Part shown: positions 24,993 to 33,905 of the stretch, one piece after another
How positions within the stretch are numbered: position 1 is the first letter of the stretch
How the letters are laid out: each line of letters begins with the position of its first letter
From: Amphiplicatus metriothermophilus
Lineage (GTDB): Bacteria > Pseudomonadota > Alphaproteobacteria > Caulobacterales > Parvularculaceae
Length of the DNA stretch: 64,000 bases
NCBI RefSeq assembly: GCF_900199215.1
Contig: NZ_FZQA01000002.1
Span: forward strand, 199,501 to 263,500
Reading direction: 5' to 3'
Program-made: the position numbers and the translations under genes
The notes under the pieces: generated by a model
Database searches by the model: none
Told to the model about the DNA's origin: nothing
What the model saw: only the letters and a program-made list of their open reading frames with translations

Positions 24993-27056
24993 TCACGCCT
25001 TCACTTTCACATAGCTTCCCGGCGCGTCCTCGATGGGCTCGAGCGCGCCGTCGCCGGGAATGCGGGCCGGAACGCGCCCGGGGCTTTTTTCGTTCAGCCA
25101 TGCGATCCAGTAGGGCCACCAGGAGCCGGGACGCTTTTCCGCGCCCGCCTTCCATTCTTCCAGCGTCGCCGGCAGGGCGGGATTCACCGAGTGGTGATAT
25201 TTGTTCCGGGACGGATGATTGATGACGCCCGCGATGTGGCCGGAGCCCGCGAGCATGTATGTCGCCGCGCCGTTCTTCGCGCCGCCGAACAGCCGAGCCG
25301 ACCTGAACACCGACGGGGCCGGCGCGATATGGTCGGTCTCGCCCGCCTGCATGAAGATCGGAATGGAGACGGCGCCGAGGTCGAGACGCTCGCCGCCGAC
25401 GACCATCTCGCCCTTGGCGAGGCGGTTATGCTGATAGAACTCGCGCAGGTAGAACAGATGAACGCCCTTGGGCATGCGCGTCGCGTCCGAGTTCCAGTAG
25501 AGCAGGTCGAACTTGGCCGGGTCCTTGCCCTTCATGTAGTTGTCGATGACGAAGGACCAGATGAGATCGTTCGAACGCAGCATGTTGAAAGTGGTCGCCA
25601 TCGCGCGCCCTTCCAGCACGCCGCCGGCGGCGTCCATCTGTTTCTCGATCGCCTCAAGCTGCGCGTCGTCGACGAAGAGCATGAGATCGCCGGCTTCGGA
25701 GAAGTCCGTCTGCGCTGTGAAAAAGGTCGCGGTCTTGATGCGCTCGTCGCCGCGTTTCGCCATCAGCGCCAGCCCGGCGGCGAGCATCGTGCCGCCGATG
25801 CAATAGCCGATGGCGTCGACTTCTTCCTCGCCTGCGGCCAGCTTGACAGCGTCGAGCGCCTCCAGCATTCCCTGCCGGATGTAATCCTCGAACGTCTTGT
25901 CACGAAGCTCCGGACCCGGATTGACCCACGAGACCACGAACACCGTGCGGCCCTGCTCGACCATCCAGCGGATGAACGAGTTTTGCGGCTGAAGGTCGAG
26001 GATGTAGAACTTGTTGATCCATGGCGGAAAGATCACCAGCGGCCGGCGCGCGACTTCCTCCGTCATCGGCGCGTACTGGATGAGCTGCATGATCTCGTTC
26101 TGATAGATCACCTTGCCCGGCGTGGTGGCGATGTTCTCGCCGAGGCGGAAATAGTTAAGATCGGCCTGCCGGATCGCCAGCTCTCCATGGCCGCGGTCGA
26201 GGTCTTCGAGCAGGTTCTTCATGCCCTTGAGAAAGCTCTCTCCGCGCGTCTCGATCGCAGTTTCGATCACTTCCGGATTCAGCATCGGGAAGTTCGTCGG
26301 CGCGATCGCGTCGAGAAACTGCCGGGTGAAGAATTCCGCTTTCTTCTTCTCATGCTCGTCCATGCCTTCGAGCTGGCCGACCGTGGTCTCCAGCCAGCGC
26401 GCGAAGGTCAGATAGGACTGCATGACGAAATCGAGCATCGGGTTCTCCCGCCAGGCGGGATGGGAGAACCGCTTGTCGCCGGGCGGCGGCTCGATGGCGG
26501 GGCGGACCTCTTCGCCCGCCATGCGCCGCGACATCGTCGCCATGAGCTTTGCGTAATCGCCCCAAAGATTGAACTGGCGCTGCAAGAGCGTGCCCGGGTC
26601 CATCGCCAGCGCGTTCATCATCTCGCGGAAGGAGTCGCTGAGATTGAGCGGATCGACCGGCCGGTCGCCGCGAACGACCTGAAGGTTGGGATTGCGCACG
26701 AAGAACTCGCGCACGAGCTCCTGGCTCGCGCCGGTGACGTCCGCGAGATATTCCGAAAGGGCGTCGTAATCCTCGAACAGGCTGCGCGACCGAACTTCGG
26801 ACGAAGCGGCCTTCGAAACGGTCTTGGCCTCTGGGGAGGGCGCCGGCCCGGCGTCCGCGGCCTTGCGGGGTCGGCTTTGCGCGCCTTTCTTCGAAATCGC
26901 CTTTTTCTTCTTTTTCGCCGTCTTCGCCGCGCCTTTCCGGGCCGACGGGCGTTCGGGCCGGACCTTCGCGCCGGCCTGTTTTTCGTCCGAACCGGCGCGC
27001 TTGTTCGTCTCCGCGCGGGATTCGGCGTCGGCGGGTTCTGGTTCGGCTTGCGTCAT
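24993..27056 (-). CDS. phaC: Class I polyhydroxyalkanoate synthase with Lys-rich N-terminal extension
   Basis: 687-aa enzyme polymerising 3-hydroxyacyl-CoA into PHA granules. The lipase-like box is GYCIGG with the catalytic Cys near residue 417. The acid lies in GETDHIAP and the His in GSGHIAGVINHPSRNKYHH. The N-terminal PHA-synthase domain contains RDKTFEDYIRQG and PPWINKFYILDLQPQNSFI. Class I enzymes are about 560-600 aa. Here about 95 extra residues precede the core and include a basic stretch (AAKTAKKKKKAISKK), which could bind DNA or granule proteins. phaA, phaB and phasins are not adjacent. Confidence 0.95.
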   Translation of the reverse strand: MTQAEPEPADAESRAETNKRAGSDEKQAGAKVRPERPSARKGAAKTAKKKKKAISKKGAQSRPRKAADAGPAPSPEAKTVSKAASSEVRSRSLFEDYDALSEYLADVTGASQELVREFFVRNPNLQVVRGDRPVDPLNLSDSFREMMNALAMDPGTLLQRQFNLWGDYAKLMATMSRRMAGEEVRPAIEPPPGDKRFSHPAWRENPMLDFVMQSYLTFARWLETTVGQLEGMDEHEKKKAEFFTRQFLDAIAPTNFPMLNPEVIETAIETRGESFLKGMKNLLEDLDRGHGELAIRQADLNYFRLGENIATTPGKVIYQNEIMQLIQYAPMTEEVARRPLVIFPPWINKFYILDLQPQNSFIRWMVEQGRTVFVVSWVNPGPELRDKTFEDYIRQGMLEALDAVKLAAGEEEVDAIGYCIGGTMLAAGLALMAKRGDERIKTATFFTAQTDFSEAGDLMLFVDDAQLEAIEKQMDAAGGVLEGRAMATTFNMLRSNDLIWSFVIDNYMKGKDPAKFDLLYWNSDATRMPKGVHLFYLREFYQHNRLAKGEMVVGGERLDLGAVSIPIFMQAGETDHIAPAPSVFRSARLFGGAKNGAATYMLAGSGHIAGVINHPSRNKYHHSVNPALPATLEEWKAGAEKRPGSWWPYWIAWLNEKSPGRVPARIPGDGALEPIEDAPGSYVKVKA

Positions 27057-27103
27057 AAGGTCGGATGTGAGTTATCTCGCGGATGGAGTCGTTATAGTCG
27101 GCG

Positions 27104-27613
27104 ATGGCGATGGGCGCAAAACGCAAGCTCGCGCGGTTTCTCATTCTCGGCGCGTCCGCGGCGGGCGCGCTCGCCTTGCCGGGCTGCGCCGGCTTCGAGC
27201 GGCTGCTGCCGCCCGGCTTCGTCAAATATGAGGATCTCGCCGGCGACGAGCCGCCCGATCCGCGCATTCAGGAGCGCATCGCCGAACGCCGCAAGGAAGA
27301 GGGGCGAGCTTTTCCCAATCTTTCGCAGGCGCCCCAGACGCGCCCGGAGCCGACGCCGGAGGCCGAGCGCGAGGCGCTGGCGGCCGAGCTGCGGGCCGCG
27401 CGCGACGCGCTCGCTGCAGCGGTGGCGCATGATCGGGAGCTCGCTGCGGAGGAGCGCAGCGAGAGGATCCTGCTGCCCGGCGGCGAAAACGGGCCGCTGC
27501 CGCTCGACGAGGCCGGCCGCGCCCTTCAGGATACGGTCGCCGGCGACGAGGCGATCGCCCGCCGCGAACGCGGCCTGCCGCCGAAGCCCCCGGCCCGGGA
27601 GGACGGCCAGTAA
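27104..27613 (+). CDS. Predicted lipoprotein of unknown function
   Basis: 169 aa with a lipoprotein signal: a positively charged start, a hydrophobic core and the lipobox LPGC. The mature protein is rich in Glu, Ala and Arg with a long predicted helix (EREALAAELRAARDALAAAVAHDRELAAEERSE, about 90-125) and no domain recognised. It is divergent from phaC (47-base gap) and 12 bases upstream of the aminotransferase, so it may be co-transcribed with it. Confidence 0.7.
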   Translation: MAMGAKRKLARFLILGASAAGALALPGCAGFERLLPPGFVKYEDLAGDEPPDPRIQERIAERRKEEGRAFPNLSQAPQTRPEPTPEAEREALAAELRAARDALAAAVAHDRELAAEERSERILLPGGENGPLPLDEAGRALQDTVAGDEAIARRERGLPPKPPAREDGQ

Positions 27614-27625
27614 GAGAGCGTCTAC

Positions 27626-28816
27626 ATGCCGGACACGGAAGAGTTCTATCGCATCAAGCGCCTGCCGCCTTACGTCTTCGAGGAAGTGAACGCCTTGAAG
27701 GCGCGCCTGCGCGCCGAAGGCCGCGACGTCATCGACTTCGGCATGGGCAACCCCGACATGCCGACGCCGCCGCATATCGTCGAGAAACTGATCGAAACGG
27801 CGCGGAAGCCGCGCACCAACCGCTATTCCGCCTCCCGCGGCGTTCCGGGCCTCCGGCGCGCCATCGCGCGCTATTATGAGCGGCGCTTCGGGGTGACGCT
27901 CGATCCGGATACGGAGATCGTGGCCACCCTCGGCTCGAAGGAGGGCTTCGCCAATCTGGCCCAGGCGATCACCGCGCCGGGCGACGTCATCCTTGCGCCC
28001 GATCCGGCCTATCCGATCCACGCCTACGGCTTCATCATCGCCGGCGGCGTGATTCGCGCCGTGCCGGCGCCGAGCCCCGAGGCCTATCTGTCCGGCATGG
28101 CCAGGGCGATCGGACGCACCACCCCGCGCCCGACGGCGATGGTGCTCAACTACCCTTCCAACCCGACCGCCCATGTCGTCGAGCTCGACTTCTATCGGGA
28201 AGCCGTGGCGCTGGCGAAAAAGCACGACATCTGGATTCTCTCCGATCTCGCCTATTCGGAGATCTATTTCGAGAAGCCCGCGCCCTCTGTGCTGCAGGTC
28301 GAAGGAGCGAAGGACATCGCCGTCGAGGTCAACTCGCTGTCCAAGACGTATTCGATGGCCGGCTACCGGGTCGGCATGGCGGTGGGCAACCCGCGCCTCA
28401 TCGCCGCGCTGGCGCGGGTCAAGTCCTATCTCGACTACGGCGCCTTCACGCCGATACAGGTCGCCGCCGTCGCCGCGCTCGACGGCCCGCAGGATTGCGT
28501 GGAGGAGATCCGCGCCATCTACAGGAGCCGGCGCGACGTGCTGGCGGAAAGCTTCGCCAACGCCGGCTGGACGATTCCGGTCCCGGCGGCGTCGATGTTC
28601 GCCTGGGCGCCGATCCCGGAGGAGTACCGCGCGCTCGGCTCGGTCGGCTTCGCCAAGAAGCTCATGGAGGAGGCCGACGTCGCCGTCGCGCCCGGCGTCG
28701 GCTTCGGCGAGCATGGCGAGGGCTATGTCCGCATCGGCCTCGTCGAGAACGAGCAGCGCATCCGCCAGGCCGCGCGCAACGTCAAGCGCATGTTCGCGCG
28801 GCGCAACGCGGCGTGA
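27626..28816 (+). CDS. alaC: AlaC-type aminotransferase (class I/II, PLP)
   Basis: 396-aa fold-type I aminotransferase of the AlaC/LL-diaminopimelate-aminotransferase-like group: DFGMGNPDMPTPPHIV, SKEGFANLAQAI, LNYPSNPT, and the PLP lysine in NSLSKTYSMAGYRVG. It most likely makes alanine from pyruvate and glutamate. The automated name LL-diaminopimelate aminotransferase is also possible for this clade. glpX follows by 21 bases. Confidence 0.88.
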   Translation: MPDTEEFYRIKRLPPYVFEEVNALKARLRAEGRDVIDFGMGNPDMPTPPHIVEKLIETARKPRTNRYSASRGVPGLRRAIARYYERRFGVTLDPDTEIVATLGSKEGFANLAQAITAPGDVILAPDPAYPIHAYGFIIAGGVIRAVPAPSPEAYLSGMARAIGRTTPRPTAMVLNYPSNPTAHVVELDFYREAVALAKKHDIWILSDLAYSEIYFEKPAPSVLQVEGAKDIAVEVNSLSKTYSMAGYRVGMAVGNPRLIAALARVKSYLDYGAFTPIQVAAVAALDGPQDCVEEIRAIYRSRRDVLAESFANAGWTIPVPAASMFAWAPIPEEYRALGSVGFAKKLMEEADVAVAPGVGFGEHGEGYVRIGLVENEQRIRQAARNVKRMFARRNAA

Positions 28817-28837
28817 CCATGCAAGGGAAAACAAGCC

Positions 28838-29797
28838 ATGCCCAATGAAGCCTTTCTCGACCGCGTGCTGACCATGGAGGTCGGCCGCTGCACGGAGGCC
28901 GCGGCGATCGCCGCCTCGACCATGATCGGGCGGGGAGACAAGGAAGGCGCCGACCAGGCGGCGGTCACGGCCCTGCGGGAGGCGCTGGGCAAGCTCGAAA
29001 TCGACGGCACGGTGGTGATCGGCGAGGGCGAGCGCGACGAGGCTCCGATGCTCTATATCGGCGAGAAGGTCGGCACGGGCCGCGGGCCCAAGGTGGACAT
29101 CGCCCTCGACCCGCTCGAAGGCACCGACCTCACGGCCAAGGCGATGGCGAACGCGCTCGCCGTGGTCGCCATGGCGCAGGGCGGCACCCTTCTCAACGCG
29201 CCCGACGTCTATATGGACAAGATCGCGATCGGGCCCGGCTATCCGGAAGGGCTCGTCGATCTCGACGCCCCGCATGAGGACAACATTCTGGCGCTGGCGA
29301 AGGCCAAGGGCGTGCCGGCGGAGGAAATCACGCTATGCGTGCTCGACCGGCCGCGTCACGACGGGATCATCAAGGCGGCGCGCAAAGTCGGCGCGCGGGT
29401 GTTCCTGATCCCCGACGGCGACGTCGCCGGGGTCTTCCACACCACCGAACCCGAGACCGGCATCGACATGTATCTGGGCCGCGGCGGCGCGCCGGAGGGG
29501 GTGCTGGCGGCGGCGGCGTTGCGTTGCGTCGGCGGGCAGATGCAGGGCCGGCTGCATTTCCGCAATGACGACGAACGCGCCCGCGCCGAGCGGCTGGGCG
29601 TCCAAGACCTCGATCGGAAATACTCCCTGCGCGAGCTCGCCTCCGGCGACGTCATATTCGCCGCGACGGGCGTGACCAACGGCACGCTGCTCGACGGCGT
29701 GCGATGGGATCCGAAATACGTCCACACGCACACCATCGTCATGCGCTCGAAGACCGGCACCATTCGCTACATCCGCGCGCGGACAAGGCGGAAATGA
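28838..29797 (+). CDS. glpX: Class II fructose-1,6-bisphosphatase
   Basis: 319-aa GlpX-type phosphatase acting in gluconeogenesis and the pentose cycle. Metal and substrate sites are visible: GRGDKEGADQAAV, VIGEGERDEAPMLYIGEKVG, ALDPLEGTDLTAKA and LDRPRHDGIIK. It belongs to the aminotransferase-glpX-fabH-like-recJ run of plus-strand genes. Confidence 0.95.
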   Translation: MPNEAFLDRVLTMEVGRCTEAAAIAASTMIGRGDKEGADQAAVTALREALGKLEIDGTVVIGEGERDEAPMLYIGEKVGTGRGPKVDIALDPLEGTDLTAKAMANALAVVAMAQGGTLLNAPDVYMDKIAIGPGYPEGLVDLDAPHEDNILALAKAKGVPAEEITLCVLDRPRHDGIIKAARKVGARVFLIPDGDVAGVFHTTEPETGIDMYLGRGGAPEGVLAAAALRCVGGQMQGRLHFRNDDERARAERLGVQDLDRKYSLRELASGDVIFAATGVTNGTLLDGVRWDPKYVHTHTIVMRSKTGTIRYIRARTRRK

Positions 29798-29848
29798 AGC
29801 CATGTGCGGAAAAGCGGTAGGATCCGCCGGCGAACCGTGCGATAATGA

Positions 29849-30859
29849 ATGTTTCGACGAGGGCGGGCGGCGGCGAGCGTGGTTGCGGCGGTAGAATCGG
29901 TCATCAGCGGCGTCGGCGCCTATCTGCCCGAGCGGATCGTGACCAATCACGATCTGGCTGAGATCGTGGACACCAGCGATGAATGGATCCGCACCCGCAG
30001 CGGCATCGAGGAGCGGCGCTTCGCCGCCGACGATGAGGCGACTTCCGATCTCGCCGCCAGGGCCGCATGGCATGCGCTCGATCAGGCCGGGCTGAAGCCG
30101 CGCGACATCGGTCTCGTCGTGGTCGCCACGGTGACGCCGGACCGCACCTTTCCGGCCACGGCGGTCTATGTACAGCGCAAGCTCGGCGTCCCCCGCGGGA
30201 TCGCCTTCGACATATCGGCGGCCTGCGCCGGGTTTCTTTACGCGCTGACGACGGCTCACGGCTTCGTCTCTTCGGGACAGGTCCGCCACGCTCTCGTCAT
30301 CGGCGCGGACAAGCTCTCGTGTTTTCTCGACTGGTCGGATCGCGCGACTTGCGTGCTGTTCGGCGACGGCGCCGGAGCGGTGGTGCTCAGCGGCGAGCCG
30401 CCGCGCACGGCCGCCCCGCCCCGCGGCGTGCTCGCAACCTATCTTTCTGCAGACGGACGGCTTGCGGATCATCTTTATGCGGACGGCGGGCCTTCCACGA
30501 CCGGGACGGTGGGCAAGGTGCGCATGAACGGCAAGGAGGTTTTCCGCAACGCCGTCGAACTCATCTCCGACGCGGTCTTCAAGGTGACCGAGCAGGCGAA
30601 CGTCGCGCGCGGCGAGATCGACTGGTTCGTGCCGCATCAGGCGAACATCCGCATCATCGAGGCCTGCGCCAAACGCCTCGAGCTTGAGCAGTCGCGGATC
30701 GTCGTCACCATCGGCAAGCACGCGAATACGTCCTCCGCCTCGATTCCGCTGGCGCTCGACGCGGCGGTCCGCGACGGGCGCGTCAGGCGCGACCAGCTTC
30801 TCGTGTTCGCCGCGCTCGGCGGCGGCCTCGCCTGGGGCAGCGCGCTCGCGCGGTACTAG
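29849..30859 (+). CDS. 3-oxoacyl-[acyl-carrier-protein] synthase III (FabH-like)
   Basis: Ketoacyl synthase of the FabH family, 336 aa from the ATG at 29849 (the first 15 residues are not conserved, so a later start is possible). The Cys-His-Asn triad is visible: Cys in DISAACAGFLYAL, His in WFVPHQANIRIIEA, Asn in HANTSSASIPLAL (usual form GNTSAAS). The early motif DTSDEWIRTRSGIEERR is standard. FabH starts fatty-acid chains by condensing acyl-CoA with malonyl-ACP. No plsX or acpP is adjacent, so it may be a second, specialised copy. Confidence 0.88.
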   Translation: MFRRGRAAASVVAAVESVISGVGAYLPERIVTNHDLAEIVDTSDEWIRTRSGIEERRFAADDEATSDLAARAAWHALDQAGLKPRDIGLVVVATVTPDRTFPATAVYVQRKLGVPRGIAFDISAACAGFLYALTTAHGFVSSGQVRHALVIGADKLSCFLDWSDRATCVLFGDGAGAVVLSGEPPRTAAPPRGVLATYLSADGRLADHLYADGGPSTTGTVGKVRMNGKEVFRNAVELISDAVFKVTEQANVARGEIDWFVPHQANIRIIEACAKRLELEQSRIVVTIGKHANTSSASIPLALDAAVRDGRVRRDQLLVFAALGGGLAWGSALARY

Positions 30860-30943
30860 GCGCCGCCCCTTCCGCGGCGGGCGCGAGATCATGTGGAAAG
30901 CCCGCCGCTGGCCGCCGGCGCGAATCGCGGGCAGGGTGAGAGC

Positions 30944-32752
30944 ATGACCTCGCTTTCCCCTGCGCCGCAGGCCGCCTGCGAAGACGTTCTCCTGCCGCTG
31001 CCGGAGATGGGGCCGACCGCCTCGGGCCGCCGGTGGGTTCTGCGCGAGGCCGATCCGCGCGAAGCGCTCGCCATCGAGCAGAAGGCCGGCGTCGCGCCGT
31101 TCGTGGCGCGCGCGCTCGCCGCGCGGGGCGTGACGGGCGAGGCCGCGAACGCTTATCTCAATCCTTCCTTGCGCGAGTCGATGCCCGATCCTTTCGTGCT
31201 GCGCGACATGGACCGGGCGGCCGCGCGCCTCGCCGAGGCCGTGCTTTCAGGCGAGACCGTCGGCGTCTTCGGCGATTACGACGTGGACGGAACCACTGCC
31301 GCGGCGATCTTCCGGCGCTATTTCGACGCCGCGGGCGCGCCGCTGACCGTCTATCTGCCGGATCGCATCCTTGAAGGCTACGGGCCGTCGATCGAGGCGT
31401 TCCGCGATCTTGCGCGCGCCGGCGCGCGCCTCGTCGTCACGGTGGATTGCGGCGCGTCGGCCCATGCGATCATCGAACAGGCGGCGGGCGAAGGCCTCGA
31501 CGTCCTCGTGATCGACCATCACCAGATGAGCGGGCCGCCGCCGGCGGGCGCCGTCGCGGTGGTCAACCCGAACCGCCCCGACGACGTGTCGGGCCTTGCG
31601 AATCTCTCCGCCGCCGGCGTCGCCTTCATGGCGGTCGCCGCCCTCAACCGGGCGCTGCGCGAGGCGGGCTGGTTCAAGGCGCGGCCGGAGCCCAACCTGC
31701 TCGCGCTTCTCGATCTCGCCGCGCTCGGCCTCGTCTGCGACGTCATGCCGATCACCGGCCTCGCCCGGGTCATGGTCGCGCAGGGGCTGAAGGTGCTGGG
31801 GCAGGGCGGCAATCCCGGCCTCAAGGCGCTTGCGGCGCGGGCCGGCGTGAAGGGCGCGCCCTCGGCCTATCACCTGGGCTTTCTGCTCGGGCCCCGGCTC
31901 AACGCCGCCGGGCGGATCGGCCATGCGCGGCTGGCGCTGGAGCTGCTGACCGGCGCAGACCCGGCGCGGCTTTCCGCGCTCGCCGAACGCCTGCATGTCA
32001 TGAACGCCGAGCGCCAGGCGATCGAGACGGCGGTGCTCGAAGACGCGATCGCGCAGGTCGAACGGACCGGCGCGCATGAATCCAGCGTGATTGTCGCGGC
32101 GGGCGAAGGCTGGCATCCCGGCGTGATCGGCGTCGTCGCCGGCCGGCTGAAAGAGAAATACGACCGGCCCGCCATTGTGATCGGCCTTGAGGGCGAGATG
32201 GGCAAGGGGTCGGGCCGCTCGATCGCCGGCGTCGATCTTGGCGCGGCGGTGACGGCGGCGAAGGCCGAAGGACTTCTCGCCGCCGGGGGCGGGCACGCCA
32301 TGGCGGCGGGGCTGACCGTCGCGCGCGCGGCGGTCGCTCCGTTCACGGCCTTTCTGAACGAGCGCCTTGGCGAGGACGTCGCCCGCGCGCGCGCGGACCG
32401 GCGCCTCGATATTGACGGCGTCGTCGCCGTCGGCGCCGTCTCCGGCGAGCTTGCGGCCATGATCGAACGGGCCGGCCCCTTCGGTCCGGGCAATCCCGAG
32501 CCTCTTGTGGCGCTGACCAATGTGCGCTCCGTAAGGGCGCGAACCGTCGGCTCCGGTCACGTCTCCTGCCTGCTGGCCAACGATTCGGGCGAGACCGCGC
32601 GGGCCGTCGCTTTCCGGGCGGAGGAAGCCGGACTCGCCGCGATCCTGACGGCCGGCGGGCGCGTGCATGTCGCCGGAAAGATCCGCCGGGACGACTGGCG
32701 CGGCGCCGACGCGGCGCAGTTCCACATCGTCGATGCGGCGCGCGCCGGCTGA
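30944..32752 (+). CDS. recJ: Single-stranded-DNA-specific exonuclease RecJ
   Basis: 602-aa 5'-3' exonuclease of the DHH family, used in RecFOR recombination and mismatch and base-excision repair. The active site is readable in GVFGDYDVDGTTAAAI, VTVDCGASAH, LVIDHHQM and LDLAALGLVCDVMPI. The DHHA1 part contains GWHPGVIGVVAGRLKEKY, GKGSGRSIAGVDL and AAGGGHAMAAGLTV, followed by the OB-fold end. The ATG at 30944 follows a GGTGAG site; the frame is open a little further upstream. Confidence 0.95.
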   Translation: MTSLSPAPQAACEDVLLPLPEMGPTASGRRWVLREADPREALAIEQKAGVAPFVARALAARGVTGEAANAYLNPSLRESMPDPFVLRDMDRAAARLAEAVLSGETVGVFGDYDVDGTTAAAIFRRYFDAAGAPLTVYLPDRILEGYGPSIEAFRDLARAGARLVVTVDCGASAHAIIEQAAGEGLDVLVIDHHQMSGPPPAGAVAVVNPNRPDDVSGLANLSAAGVAFMAVAALNRALREAGWFKARPEPNLLALLDLAALGLVCDVMPITGLARVMVAQGLKVLGQGGNPGLKALAARAGVKGAPSAYHLGFLLGPRLNAAGRIGHARLALELLTGADPARLSALAERLHVMNAERQAIETAVLEDAIAQVERTGAHESSVIVAAGEGWHPGVIGVVAGRLKEKYDRPAIVIGLEGEMGKGSGRSIAGVDLGAAVTAAKAEGLLAAGGGHAMAAGLTVARAAVAPFTAFLNERLGEDVARARADRRLDIDGVVAVGAVSGELAAMIERAGPFGPGNPEPLVALTNVRSVRARTVGSGHVSCLLANDSGETARAVAFRAEEAGLAAILTAGGRVHVAGKIRRDDWRGADAAQFHIVDAARAG

Positions 32753-32836
32753 GGCGGAAACGGCGCCGCAGGGGGCTTGCTTTCGGCGCGCATCCTCGCC
32801 TATACAGCGCCGGCGCCGCCGCAGCGGCGTCGGCGA

Positions 32837-32911
32837 GGGCCCTTCGTCTATCGGTTAGGACGCCAGGTTTTCAACCTGGAAAGAGGGGTTCGATTCCCCT
32901 AGGGCCTGCCA
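32837..32911 (+). tRNA. tRNA-Glu (TTC)
   Basis: 75 bases with encoded CCA. The acceptor GGGCCCT pairs with AGGGCCT (first pair G-U). The anticodon stem CCAGG/CCTGG encloses TTTTCAA, giving anticodon TTC. The T-arm is AGGGG-TTCGATT-CCCCT. Confidence 0.96.
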
Positions 32912-32919
32912 GATCCGGT

Positions 32920-33792
32920 TCAATCATTTCCGGCGATCTCCCGCGGCAGCGCGATGCAGTCGTGATAGGTCGCGCCGGGCGCCGCGGGCTCTGTCCGCAG
33001 GCGGAGAAAGCTGCGCGCGATTCCGCGGATCTCGTAATCCAGCGCCGCTAGGCGCCGGCGCAACTGATCGCCGCTCTCGCGGTTCGTCTCGAAGATGACG
33101 ATCGGCTGCAGACGCGCCAGCGTCTGGCGCGCGCCTTCGATCACGGCCGCTTCCGCGCCCTCGACGTCGATTTTCATCAATCGCAGCGACGGCCAGTCTG
33201 CGGCGACGTCGTCGAGCCGCGCGGTCCTCACCGTCAAGGCGGGATAAGGCTCGCTTCCTGTCGCGAGCGTCGCCGCGCCGGCGTTGCCGGGCGGTCGCGC
33301 AAGGCGCGCCGTTCCGGCGGCGTCGCTCAGCGCAAGCTCTTGGACATCGACCTGCCTCGCCCCGCTGCGCGCGACGGCGGCGCGCAGCCGCGCGGCCGTA
33401 TCGGGATGCGGCTCGAAAGCGACGACCCGCCCGTGCGGGCCAACCAGCTGCGCGAGCTTCAGGGCGGTGACGCCGATATTGGCGCCTATATCGGCGACCG
33501 TATCGCCGGAGCGGACGTAGCGCGCGAACAGCTTCGATATCTTGCGGTCGAGATCGCCGAAATACCAGGCCGCCCGGCCGACATAATCGTCGAGATCGGC
33601 GAGCACCGCCCCGCCGGCGACCCGCGCCCAGACGGTCGCGCGCGGCGCCCCGTCGAGCCGGCGCAGCAGGCGATGATTGGCGAGCGACGCGCAGCCGCTA
33701 AGGAACGGATAGGCTCGGGCGCAGACGGCGAGCAGCCGGGCTCCCGGCGGCGCCGGCGTCGTGCGTTCAGCGGCATCAATGGGAGCGCCCAT
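32920..33792 (-). CDS. FkbM-family methyltransferase
   Basis: 290-aa SAM-dependent O-methyltransferase of the FkbM type. The SAM-binding core is DIGANIGVTALKLAQLVGP with VVAFEPHPD. The family motifs are MKIDVEGAEAAVIEGA and IVIFETN. An N-terminal helical part precedes it. These enzymes often methylate sugars of surface glycans or secondary metabolites; no such genes are next to it, so the substrate is unknown. It lies head-to-head with the YbjN-like gene. Confidence 0.88.
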   Translation of the reverse strand: MGAPIDAAERTTPAPPGARLLAVCARAYPFLSGCASLANHRLLRRLDGAPRATVWARVAGGAVLADLDDYVGRAAWYFGDLDRKISKLFARYVRSGDTVADIGANIGVTALKLAQLVGPHGRVVAFEPHPDTAARLRAAVARSGARQVDVQELALSDAAGTARLARPPGNAGAATLATGSEPYPALTVRTARLDDVAADWPSLRLMKIDVEGAEAAVIEGARQTLARLQPIVIFETNRESGDQLRRRLAALDYEIRGIARSFLRLRTEPAAPGATYHDCIALPREIAGND

Positions 33793-33865
33793 CGGCGCCT
33801 CGCTTTCGCTTCCGAACCGGAGCAGAACGTCTCGCCGATTGATTTTGGCGATGATTTCGATTGTA

Positions 33866-33880
33866 TTAAACCAAGGTTAA
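33866..33880. promoter_or_regulatory. CtrA binding box TTAA-N7-TTAA
   Basis: TTAAACCAAGGTTAA fits the CtrA consensus exactly and is followed by C, as in the extended form. It lies 25 bases upstream of the YbjN-like start at 33906 and 73 bases upstream of the divergent FkbM gene. At that distance it could activate or repress the YbjN-like promoter. Confidence 0.6.
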
Positions 33881-33905
33881 CATCATCGCCGGGGTGGAGG
33901 GGCAT

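Noticed and set aside
25191-27689. 832-codon open frame on the plus strand opposite phaC
   Set aside because: It is the antisense shadow of phaC; the product is Arg/His-rich with no domain, and the minus strand has full PHA synthase motifs.
27092-29275. 727-codon minus-strand frame across the lipoprotein, aminotransferase and glpX genes
   Set aside because: It crosses three recognisable genes on the other strand and has no domain of its own.
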